Positions 40,069-47,777 of a stretch of DNA of 64,000 nt are shown in pieces (the stretch's first letter is position 1; each line of letters opens with the position of its first letter). Below the pieces are notes generated by a model that was not told where the DNA came from, ran no database searches, and saw only the letters and a list, made by a program, of their open reading frames with translations. The DNA comes from Dehalococcoidia bacterium (lineage in GTDB: Bacteria; Chloroflexota; Dehalococcoidia; Dehalococcoidales; UBA3254), in contig JANYAV010000025.1 of NCBI GenBank assembly GCA_025361145.1, positions 1 through 64,000 of the forward strand, read 5' to 3'. The position numbers and the translations under genes were made by a program.

Positions 40069-40098
40069 AGTATAGCATAAAATACAGGCAATTGTCAA
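40069..40098 (-). promoter_or_regulatory. Promoter
   Basis: Minus strand TTGACA (40093-40098), 18-bp spacer, TATACT (40069-40074). Confidence 0.65.
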
Positions 40099-40343
40099 GA
40101 TTTTGAGCCTATTTCCATTGAACCGCTTAAGCTTATAGGCCACAGCTTAGTTGGATTTGGATTTGGATTTGGATATTAGAATTTATTAGTAAAGTGCAAT
40201 TTTGAAAGAGGGGCGAAATAACGAACCAAAACAAAGGGTAAATAGCCTAAAATAGAGGGAATTTTGAAGAATATTAAGGGAAAAAGGGGAGAAACGGAGG
40301 ATAACGAATCAACATTTAGCTTCGAGCTGAGAGTTTCTCCACC

Positions 40344-40392
40344 CCACCCTGAGATTCTTCGTCCTCCAGAGGCGGACTCCAGAATGACAGCA
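40344..40392. repeat. Covarying palindromic repeat, copy 6 (ATTCT/AGAAT stem)
   Basis: CACCCTGAGATTCTTCGTCCTCCAGAGGCGGACTCCAGAATGACAGCAGC. Confidence 0.8.
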
Positions 40393-40452
40393 GCGCTGCC
40401 GGTATCAAACTGAGAGATAACCAGTGAGATTCATGATTTAAGATTAAGGATT

Positions 40453-40512
40453 TATGAGGTTGCACAAGGACTCTCCTTGCGTAACTGCAAGGACAGACCT
40501 TGCAGACGTAAG
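40453..40512. repeat. Accessory-island repeat, copy 1
   Basis: TATGAGGTTGCACAAGGACTCTCCTTGCGTAACTGCAAGGACAGACCTTGCAGACGTAA; related to 42259-42318. Confidence 0.75.
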
Positions 40513-40570
40513 GCGGTGGTGGTAAGAAGGATATGGACAATAAGGAGACCTTAACTTGGACAATAGAAAA

Positions 40571-40594
40571 GGTGACACCTTATAAGGTGTCACC
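40571..40594. repeat. Perfect 24-bp palindrome
   Basis: GGTGACACCTTATAAGGTGTCACC. Confidence 0.8.
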
Positions 40595-40620
40595 CTGTGA
40601 GGCTATAATATATAATTGAC

Positions 40621-40935
40621 TCAAGTAGTTACTTTAGAACGACGAGTTTTCAGGGTAAAATCCAAATCCAGATCGAGAGCGTTAGCTACCTTAATCAAGG
40701 TACTGAGAGTAACATCGTTAAATTCACCGCACTCAAGTCTGGATATGGCTGGTTGTCGGGTGCCGACCGTCATGGCAAGTTGAGATTGACTCATTCGGAG
40801 TTGGTTCCTGCGTTTGATAAGACGCTGGATTATCTCATACTTGGGTTTGAGATCCTCATATTCCTGGCGGATTTCCGGGTCCTGAAGCAACTGGCTTTCT
40901 AACTCATCGAAATTAGTAGGTTTCTTCTTATTCAA
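40621..40935 (-). CDS. XRE/HigA-type antitoxin
   Basis: 104 aa; QLRMSQSQLAMTVGTRQPAISRLECGEFNDVTLSTLIKVANAL. Confidence 0.88.
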   Translation of the reverse strand: MNKKKPTNFDELESQLLQDPEIRQEYEDLKPKYEIIQRLIKRRNQLRMSQSQLAMTVGTRQPAISRLECGEFNDVTLSTLIKVANALDLDLDFTLKTRRSKVTT

Positions 40936-41016
40936 AGTTCACTTCCTGCCTGGTTAGATTCAATGGCTTTATCCAAACCTATATTTATATTATAACTTAT
41001 AAGGTATATTTACAAA

Positions 41017-41382
41017 TCAAGAAGCATTCGAACCAGGGTTGCGAGACTTATGCTCCTTCATTCTTTCCAGGGCTAATCTTATATCTCCCTCAGGAGTTGA
41101 ATCTTGCTTTTTTAAAATGGCGTGTAAGAGGACGAATTTTTGATCGATATAGGCAAAGTAGAAAATGCGGTAGATGTTGGAACTATGTTTTACCCTGAGT
41201 TCTCGTAGACCGGATTTATCGATCTTTTTTGCATAGGGCATGCCGAGTTAGATATTAAACTCTCTTAAGAGCTTAAAGACATGGATAACTTCAGCAATGG
41301 TATCTTTGGATTGAACCAGAATAAAATCCTTAACCGGCTCATTACCGTCAGAATCTACATAGAACTCAACTTGCCACGTCAT
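41017..41382 (-). pseudogene. RelE/HigB-type toxin interrupted by in-frame stop
   Basis: MTWQVEFYVDSDGNEPVKDFILVQSKDTIAEVIHVFKLLREFNI*LGMPYAKKIDKSGLRELRVKHSSNIYRIFYFAY read in one frame; TAA at 41248-41250. Confidence 0.85.
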
Positions 41383-41550
41383 ACCTGATTATTAACTCCT
41401 AAAACACTCTTTTATTTAGATGCAGGCGCAGTTTCGGCTCTGACAATCCCCAAGCCAATGGTAAAAGGTTTAACTCTAATTAGTCACAACAAGGCTGTAA
41501 GTATCATTCAGACACAACGTCCCCTAGGTTACTACTGGTGGGTGAGGCGA

Positions 41551-41898
41551 TTATCTGGTTAGTAAGGTCTCAAGTTTTTGCAGTACTTCGGAGATAGTGG
41601 CATCAGGCAGTGAACATATCAATTCGGCGTTACGAATCCGCCAGTCCAGATTTTTCACCTGATCGGATAAAATCGCCCCTTTGAGGGGTAGACCGGCAGG
41701 GATAAGAACTTCGAAGGGATAGGCTTTAACCTGGCTGGTAACCGGGCAAAGAATGGCCAGGCCAACCCTGTCATTGTAACTTGCAGGAGAAAGTACCACG
41801 GCGGGTCGCCTGCCAGCTTGTTCATGACCTGCCTGCGGATTTAAAGTAATCCAAACCGCATCCCCGCGATCAGGCACATAGGTATTTGAATCTACCAT
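41551..41898 (-). CDS. MazF/PemK-family toxin
   Basis: 115 aa; YVPDRGDAVWITLNPQAGHEQAGRRPAVVLSP. Confidence 0.93.
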   Translation of the reverse strand: MVDSNTYVPDRGDAVWITLNPQAGHEQAGRRPAVVLSPASYNDRVGLAILCPVTSQVKAYPFEVLIPAGLPLKGAILSDQVKNLDWRIRNAELICSLPDATISEVLQKLETLLTR

Positions 41899-42140
41899 AT
41901 TTCATTTCCGCGAGCCGTGCCGGCATCTACTTCACCATGCAGATTATCAGTGGAGATCCCGGCAAGCAGCTTTTTAAGGGTGTAAGCGGGTTTTATGATA
42001 GGTGAGACCACGACTTTACCATCTGCAAGGGAGATGTCCACTGCTGATTCTTTCTGCAAGCCTGCTTCAGCAGCAACACTTTTAGGAATTCGCAAAGCCA
42101 GACTATTGCCCCATTTTTGGATATGACTTCTCATAAACAC
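41892..42140 (-). CDS. MazE/AbrB-type antitoxin
   Basis: 82 aa; IQKWGNSLALRIPKSVAAEAGLQKESAVDISLADGKVVV; overlaps toxin. Confidence 0.93.
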   Translation of the reverse strand: MFMRSHIQKWGNSLALRIPKSVAAEAGLQKESAVDISLADGKVVVSPIIKPAYTLKKLLAGISTDNLHGEVDAGTARGNEIW

Positions 42141-42258
42141 ACCTCAGTTCAATGTATATACAATGAGGATACACTTATGAAAATAAAAAGTCAAAATATC
42201 AACTGATTCATGATTTAAGAAGAATAATTCAGGGTAGCTGATCAAATGAGGAAAGTCT

Positions 42259-42318
42259 ATGAGGTTGTACGAGGACTCTCCTTATGCGCCTGCAAGGACG
42301 GACCTAGCAGGCGTAAAA
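42259..42318. repeat. Accessory-island repeat, copy 2
   Basis: CTATGAGGTTGTACGAGGACTCTCCTTATGCGCCTGCAAGGACGGACCTAGCAGGCGTAA. Confidence 0.75.
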
Positions 42319-42400
42319 CGATCATAATTTGTGTACAACTGGACAATAAATGTGGACAACGGGGAATGGAGGTTGGGAATTAAGAGAATGAGGCTAGGGG

Positions 42401-43153
42401 TTAAGAGAATAGGGAGTTGAGGGAGTTCAATATATTGGTGAGCTGGAGACGAAGGGGAGCGAAAGAAGGGGTTTTTAAGCCGGTAGATTGGTCCATATAA
42501 AGTTTTCGGTTGATTTCGATCATAAGGGAAGAGACGGCGGGATCTTTGTGGTAATAAGAGAGGGGAACGATAGTTCCCTGGTAAGGGCTGTTGAATTGGG
42601 TGGTAAAGCCTTGTTTGTTGAATAAACCGTCGGCAGCATCACTCAGCCATGTCGGGGTATGAAATTCGTCTGTGCCCAGGCAGATATCGGGGCGTCGGGG
42701 GGATTGATCCAGGTCGGAAGGTAAACGAGCCGAAGGGAAGCTGTGGCAATCGATGATGAGGCAGTGTTGATTGACGGCCAACTCGGTTTGAACCGACTGG
42801 GTCAAATGGTCGTGGTGAGGATGGTAGTACTTATCAATCAGCCGCTGTTTTTCACCTGAGGGAAGGGGGGCTCGCAGGGCGAAACCCTGCGAGGTTTTAG
42901 AGTAAACCACGCCCATACCAACCTGAGACATGGGTTCCTGTTCATCATCCAGCAAGCGCTCAGGATCAAGGACCAACCGGCTAACCGGGAAGACAACACT
43001 CGTCGCTTTTTTGCAGGCAAACAACTCGTCAGTATAGCTATCCGTCATCGTGATGATTTCAGCCGTCAGGTCAGCATCTGAAAGCAGAAGCTGTCCGCGA
43101 AGGTCGGCAGGTATTACCCTGGATGAATGAGGAATATGTAAAATCATAATCAC
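42401..43153 (-). CDS. N-formylglutamate amidohydrolase-family protein
   Basis: 250 aa; ILHIPHSSRVIP...DSYTDELF...LIIDCHSFPS. Confidence 0.9.
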   Translation of the reverse strand: MIMILHIPHSSRVIPADLRGQLLLSDADLTAEIITMTDSYTDELFACKKATSVVFPVSRLVLDPERLLDDEQEPMSQVGMGVVYSKTSQGFALRAPLPSGEKQRLIDKYYHPHHDHLTQSVQTELAVNQHCLIIDCHSFPSARLPSDLDQSPRRPDICLGTDEFHTPTWLSDAADGLFNKQGFTTQFNSPYQGTIVPLSYYHKDPAVSSLMIEINRKLYMDQSTGLKTPSFAPLRLQLTNILNSLNSLFS

Positions 43154-43166
43154 TTCCTGTTAGCGA

Positions 43167-44390
43167 TCAAGGCGCTAAATTAAAATAATTCCTTAATTCA
43201 TTGATTTTGTCAGTATTTTCCCAGGTAAATTCAGGTAATTTTCTGCCGAAATGACCGAATGTGGCAGTTTTTTGATAGATGGGTCTTCTCAACTTAAGGG
43301 TATTGATGATGTTTTTTGGCGTCGGATAGAAAATTTGCATTACTGCTTGTTCTAATTTTGAAGCATTAACCTGGCCGGTTTCGTGAAGATTGATCATCAA
43401 AGAAATGGGTAGAACCTGTCCAATAGCGTAAGAGAGTTGAACGGTACAAGTTGATGCCAATTTGGCTGCAACAATATTTTTGGCGATATAACGAGCGTAA
43501 TAAGCGGCTGACCTATCTACTTTAGTAGGGTCTTTCCCTGAAAAAGCTCCGCCGCCGTGTGGGCAATAGCCGCCGTAAGTATCAACCACTATTTTGCGGC
43601 CGGTTAAGCCAGTATCGGCTTGAGGACCGCCTATTTCAAAGTTACCGCCAGGGTTGATCAGATACTGGGTGCTTTTATTTCTCAGATCCGGGGAAATAAC
43701 TTTACAGATTATCTCGTTCATTACTGTTTCCACCAGGGTTTCTGGCGTAACACCAGAATTGTGGGTTGAAAACACCACACTTTCAACTAAAACCGGTTTG
43801 CGTCCCTCATAGCGTATTGTGACCTGAGTTTTTCCGTCCGGTTTTAACCAGGGAAACCGTCCTGAATGCCTCAACTCGGATTGTTTTTGGGCTAATCGAT
43901 GGGCTAAAGTAATCCCTAAGGGCATTAACTCTGGAGTTTCGTCTGTGGCATACCCAAACATCATTCCCTGGTCACCAGCGCCTAACTCACCGTCATTATG
44001 ATGATCAACCGCACCGGCGATGTTAGCCGACTGATGACTCATAGAAGTTAATATCTGGCAGACTCCTCCGTCCAAGCCGCAGGATGGATCATCATAACCG
44101 ATTTGCCGCAGTTTGCGGCGGACAACCTCTTCATAGGGTATCTCGTCACTCGCGGTCACCTCTCCGGCCACTGCTACCAGATTCTTGGCTACGAGAATAT
44201 TACAGGCAACCCGCGCCTCAGGATCAATCGCAAGATAAGCGTCGAGTACAGCATCTGAAATCTGGTCAGCCACCTTATCCGGATGTCCTTCAAAAACTGA
44301 TTCGGATGTAAATAAATATCCCTTTTCCATATCTCTCCTTTTTCTATCTAATTCTGATTTAAAATCGTCATAATGTTTATTCATTGCCAT
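43167..44390 (-). CDS. metK: S-adenosylmethionine synthetase
   Basis: 407 aa; YLFTSESVFEGHPDKVADQISDAVLDA, GAGDQGMMFGYA, GGGAFSGKDPTKVDRSAAY; start may be internal (MEKGYLF). Confidence 0.97.
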   Translation of the reverse strand: MAMNKHYDDFKSELDRKRRDMEKGYLFTSESVFEGHPDKVADQISDAVLDAYLAIDPEARVACNILVAKNLVAVAGEVTASDEIPYEEVVRRKLRQIGYDDPSCGLDGGVCQILTSMSHQSANIAGAVDHHNDGELGAGDQGMMFGYATDETPELMPLGITLAHRLAQKQSELRHSGRFPWLKPDGKTQVTIRYEGRKPVLVESVVFSTHNSGVTPETLVETVMNEIICKVISPDLRNKSTQYLINPGGNFEIGGPQADTGLTGRKIVVDTYGGYCPHGGGAFSGKDPTKVDRSAAYYARYIAKNIVAAKLASTCTVQLSYAIGQVLPISLMINLHETGQVNASKLEQAVMQIFYPTPKNIINTLKLRRPIYQKTATFGHFGRKLPEFTWENTDKINELRNYFNLAP

Positions 44391-44803
44391 AAAAGATCGG
44401 CATTAATACCCCCGGAAGGTGGATTATCGGACGGTTTAGGAGGCTCATTCACCTCACAGAATACGCAATCATTCTCACTGAATATGACGCAAAGCCTGAC
44501 ATTGTCTCGTTTGACCAAATAGTCTGCTGATCCAATCACCATATTTCGGGCTTTATTAGTTAAGGTACCTGATTGATAAGCCTCCGGACAGACTATTGTT
44601 AAAGCTGATTTAACTGGGGGTTGGCCTTCATCGCTGGTAAATTCGACATGATATTGCTTGTAGACTCCAGAGTAAATATGTCTTACCAGGTATGGGTAAC
44701 GTTTTTCTTCTTGTCTAATTTTCTTAATATCGGATTCCTGGAAGCATTTATTAATTTCTTCAGTTGAAACATCATTATCATTGGCTGCTTTACCACGTGA
44801 CAT
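44381..44803 (-). CDS. Hypothetical protein in SAM-riboswitch operon
   Basis: 140 aa ORF overlapping metK by 10 nt, downstream of SAM-I riboswitch. Confidence 0.65.
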   Translation of the reverse strand: MSRGKAANDNDVSTEEINKCFQESDIKKIRQEEKRYPYLVRHIYSGVYKQYHVEFTSDEGQPPVKSALTIVCPEAYQSGTLTNKARNMVIGSADYLVKRDNVRLCVIFSENDCVFCEVNEPPKPSDNPPSGGINADLLWQ

Positions 44804-44865
44804 TGTTGCCCCTCCATTCTGGTTATTTTTACTATCATTGATTTCTTTAAACTAAGGCTTATTTA

Positions 44866-44918
44866 TAAAAAAATAGCCACCTCCTTTTCAGTTGTTAGCT
44901 ATCAAGGAAGCGGCTATT
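44866..44918 (-). terminator. Second long terminator-like hairpin after SAM aptamer
   Basis: 15-bp stem AATAGCCGCTTCCTT/AAGGAGGTGGCTATT (two G-U pairs) followed by a T7 run. Confidence 0.75.
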
Positions 44919-44926
44919 ACGGATAA

Positions 44927-44950
44927 CAAAAAACCTCCCGAAGGAGGCTC
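44927..44950 (-). terminator. Terminator of SAM riboswitch expression platform
   Basis: CCTCC-TTCG-GGAGG followed by TTTTTT on minus strand. Confidence 0.85.
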
Positions 44951-44979
44951 ACTGCCTTCCTTTTCACGGATATCCGCGC

Positions 44980-45081
44980 CTATCGTTGCCCTTGCGGGCT
45001 GGCTTTGGCACCTTTAAGAAAGATCATAAAGGTTGCCGGGCGGGTCATCGGGCCATTTCCCTGACCGCCACTCTCGATAGC
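44980..45081 (-). ncRNA. SAM-I (S-box) riboswitch aptamer
   Basis: Minus strand CTATCGAGAGTGGCGGTCAGGGAAATGGCCCGATGACCCGCCCGGCAACC...GGTGCCAAAGCCAGCCCGC...CGATAG, upstream of metK operon. Confidence 0.93.
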
Positions 45082-45112
45082 AATTTATTCTATTATTAAC
45101 CTGTGTAATCCT

Positions 45113-45140
45113 ATTATAGCCTATAGATTATCTTTGTCAA
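45113..45140 (-). promoter_or_regulatory. Promoter of SAM riboswitch transcript
   Basis: TTGACA - 16 bp - TATAAT on minus strand. Confidence 0.8.
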
Positions 45141-45150
45141 CAACTAAAAA

Positions 45151-45903
45151 TTAGTTTCGCAGTAATTCATAAATCTTGGGCAGGTCCCAGATTGTAAAAA
45201 TACCAAGCACTGGATCTTTTTTAAAACCATTTTGGGAAATTATAATTGCGTTTAGCCTCTTGCCTTTTTCTTGATATTCCTGAAATTTAAAGAGTATCGT
45301 AAAAATATTTTCTGCCCTTTTTAGCAGGATAAAATTATCAACATCTTCTGTGTATTCTAAAACTTCCCGTAATTTGGTCTCTTTAAGACTAAAAACATCT
45401 GTACCAACTTTTGCCCCTAACCAACGAGACACGGTGTCAGAAGTAAGCAAAGCAACACATGTACCGTTTTCGAATATGGGAAACTGCGAAAATGATCGAC
45501 TATAAATTAATTTGACTGCCTCATCAAGTGTTGAATCAAGTTGTAAAATATTAACCTTATTATTGGCTATTTTTTCAATAAGAGGAGGAGAGATTATTTT
45601 ATCGGCAATAAATTCTATTTTATTAACGACAGCCATATGAGGTTCAGCTATCGTATGCCCATCTGATCTCTCATGAACAATAGCATTCCTTAGATCAGCA
45701 AACTCTCTTAAGTCATCCAAGTACCATTTAACCTGATCAATTTTAGTTGATGCTTTTATAATCAATCCGGCAAAAGTAGTGACGTTAGTTTCGTGAGTAG
45801 ATTTACGCAGCAAATGTTCGATATCGCTGAACGCTTTTAGGAAGCGCTGGGAATTGATAGTTGTTTCTTGTTCCCTGCTACTTGAATCTGGTATATTTCT
45901 CAC
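45151..45903 (-). CDS. HEPN-like plus paired CBS-domain protein
   Basis: 250 aa; FADLRNAIVHERSDG (R-X4-H) then CBS-like repeats (ILQLDSTLDEAVKLIYSRSFSQFPIFENGTCVALLTSDTVSRWL; VLGIFTIWDLPKIYELL). Confidence 0.7.
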   Translation of the reverse strand: MRNIPDSSSREQETTINSQRFLKAFSDIEHLLRKSTHETNVTTFAGLIIKASTKIDQVKWYLDDLREFADLRNAIVHERSDGHTIAEPHMAVVNKIEFIADKIISPPLIEKIANNKVNILQLDSTLDEAVKLIYSRSFSQFPIFENGTCVALLTSDTVSRWLGAKVGTDVFSLKETKLREVLEYTEDVDNFILLKRAENIFTILFKFQEYQEKGKRLNAIIISQNGFKKDPVLGIFTIWDLPKIYELLRN

Positions 45904-45915
45904 CGGTCTCCTTAT

Positions 45916-46638
45916 TTAAAAGGGAAGTTCGGAGTCTTCCACTTTGGGTAAAACGATAACCCCTGCTACAAACTTGTAACACTTGTGCATCTTCTCATAC
46001 AATCCTAGACTAGTTGTATACAAGATTGTATCTTCAGAACCTGGGCGTTTTTCATCGCCAAATAGTAATTCATTGTGAAGATATGTCCCATAATCCAAAT
46101 TGCCAAGCAGTTCCTCCCATTTTGGATCAGTTACAGACAAATTATATTCAACATCGTTATAGGTAAAGTGAGCCCGAGTTTGCCGTCTACCATATCTTGA
46201 TTTTTTGATTTCCCAGGTAATATCAGACGGTTCAATCAAACACAGGGAACTTACCAAATGTTCTTCCTCAATTTTTGAACATGATATGCTATCAGAAGAA
46301 TCGCCAAATATATATTGATCGGTAGTGATCAAACTTTGAAGAAATAAATATGCTCTCTCTGGCAATACTCGCTCAATCAATTCCCATTGGTAATCCTCAT
46401 TGAAAAGCCAATTTTCCGGTTGATGTGGTTCAGGCACAGATTCCAAAACATCGACTCGAATAATATCCAGAATAGAAGCCTCGGTGCCATCATCCAGAGT
46501 GTAGTCATTTAGCTCTAACTCGCCATGTTCTTTACTGCTGACTGGCCGGAACCAGCAAAGATCATGCAGGGTAATACCAGCCACACACCTTCCACCTTCC
46601 TTTCTTGAGTTAGCCAGGCATATAAACGTCTTGAGCAT
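45916..46638 (-). CDS. Dual-OB-domain-like protein
   Basis: 240 aa; KTFICLANSRKEGGRCVAGITL...CWFRPVSSKEHGEL start; operonic with DUF488 genes. Confidence 0.65.
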   Translation of the reverse strand: MLKTFICLANSRKEGGRCVAGITLHDLCWFRPVSSKEHGELELNDYTLDDGTEASILDIIRVDVLESVPEPHQPENWLFNEDYQWELIERVLPERAYLFLQSLITTDQYIFGDSSDSISCSKIEEEHLVSSLCLIEPSDITWEIKKSRYGRRQTRAHFTYNDVEYNLSVTDPKWEELLGNLDYGTYLHNELLFGDEKRPGSEDTILYTTSLGLYEKMHKCYKFVAGVIVLPKVEDSELPF

Positions 46639-46653
46639 GTCTTTCTCCCGACT

Positions 46654-47100
46654 TTAAAGATGGACTATTTCGATATCACCCCATTTGCTTTTCAAATATT
46701 CCAGGACTAATCTTCTATGGCATTTTTGTGGAGTTGGTTCACTGCACAATACGACGGTAGGCAACTCAAAGGTAGAACGGGGAATTTTATTTTCAACCTG
46801 TCGGGTGGTCATTAAGGCTAAAAAGGCTTTCTCATAGTTGAACCAGTTGCCTTTTTCCTTTTTATAAGCATCCAGGATTTCCTTGGTTGGCGCTAATATT
46901 ACTTCATGGCGGTAGACGATACCGCAGATATTTTTAAGGAAATATTTCAGGTCTTCCTGTTTGGTAAAACCCGCCAGTTGAGAGACATTGTTAAGTCGGA
47001 TGTCTATAAGTTGTTTGATTTCAGTCTTCTTTAAGGTTTCGAAGAATCCTTCTGCGGTCCGTTTGGTGAATCCAATTGAATAGGCTTTGCGGATTTCCAT
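46654..47100 (-). CDS. DUF488-family protein
   Basis: 148 aa; IGFTKRTAEGFFETLKKTEIKQLIDIRLNN...VLCSEPTPQKCHRRLVLEYL. Confidence 0.9.
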   Translation of the reverse strand: MEIRKAYSIGFTKRTAEGFFETLKKTEIKQLIDIRLNNVSQLAGFTKQEDLKYFLKNICGIVYRHEVILAPTKEILDAYKKEKGNWFNYEKAFLALMTTRQVENKIPRSTFELPTVVLCSEPTPQKCHRRLVLEYLKSKWGDIEIVHL

Positions 47101-47654
47101 GGCTCCTCCTTTTCACGAACAAACAAGCCTAATGAGAGTTGATTTTGGCTGTAGGTCGTTTTACTGGATAATTCTTGTTCAGATTGAATGCGTCCATCCG
47201 CTCTGATGTGCAGTCCCTCGATGCCCAGGTTGGATAAGACTTTACCGATTAAAAGCCGGCGATGACATTCAGTGGGGTCTTCTTCGCTACACATGATGGC
47301 CACTTTATATTTGGCTATTCCCTCAATTAATCGATCGATGGTTTTAATAAAATCAGGGGATTGGGCAATACGATCATATAATACATATCCCTCTGTATCG
47401 TAAAAAGCCGGGTTGCTGGGTTTGCCGCCAATTTCCTTGCCGAAATAGAGATAGCTCAAACCTGCTTTGGTTATTGCTTCTTTCAAACGTGCAGAATCAA
47501 ATTGGCTGGCATATTTCGAGCGGGGAATAGACCGGACATCTACCAGGACCTGGATGCCGTTGTCTAGCAAGAGTTTTAAAAAGCTATCCAGACTCTGGTT
47601 TGAATGGCCAATGGTATATATAGTTTTGGCGGTGGTCTTTTCTGGTGCTTCCAC
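47031..47654 (-). CDS. DUF488-family protein
   Basis: 207 aa; TIYTIGHSNQSLDSFLKLLLDNGIQVLVDVRSIPRS...IMCSEEDPTECHRRLLIG. Confidence 0.93.
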   Translation of the reverse strand: MEAPEKTTAKTIYTIGHSNQSLDSFLKLLLDNGIQVLVDVRSIPRSKYASQFDSARLKEAITKAGLSYLYFGKEIGGKPSNPAFYDTEGYVLYDRIAQSPDFIKTIDRLIEGIAKYKVAIMCSEEDPTECHRRLLIGKVLSNLGIEGLHIRADGRIQSEQELSSKTTYSQNQLSLGLFVREKEEPWKSAKPIQLDSPNGPQKDSSKP

Positions 47655-47777
47655 TGATTACTATCCAACCTTCAACGCGATCTAGCTATTATTATAACTA
47701 TTATAACCATCTTTAACTTACAAAGCATTAAGGAGCTTCCTTTTTTCGGAAGGGCTAAGTTTTGGGTGATTCCTCAT

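Noticed and set aside
40149-40178. TGGATTT short tandem repeat
   Set aside because: Simple low-complexity repeat of about 3 units; no structure or function supported.
41025-41048. T-arm-like sequence (GGTTCGAATGC on minus strand), possible tRNA
   Set aside because: Lies in the coding end of the RelE-like ORF and no acceptor/D/anticodon arms can be formed around it.
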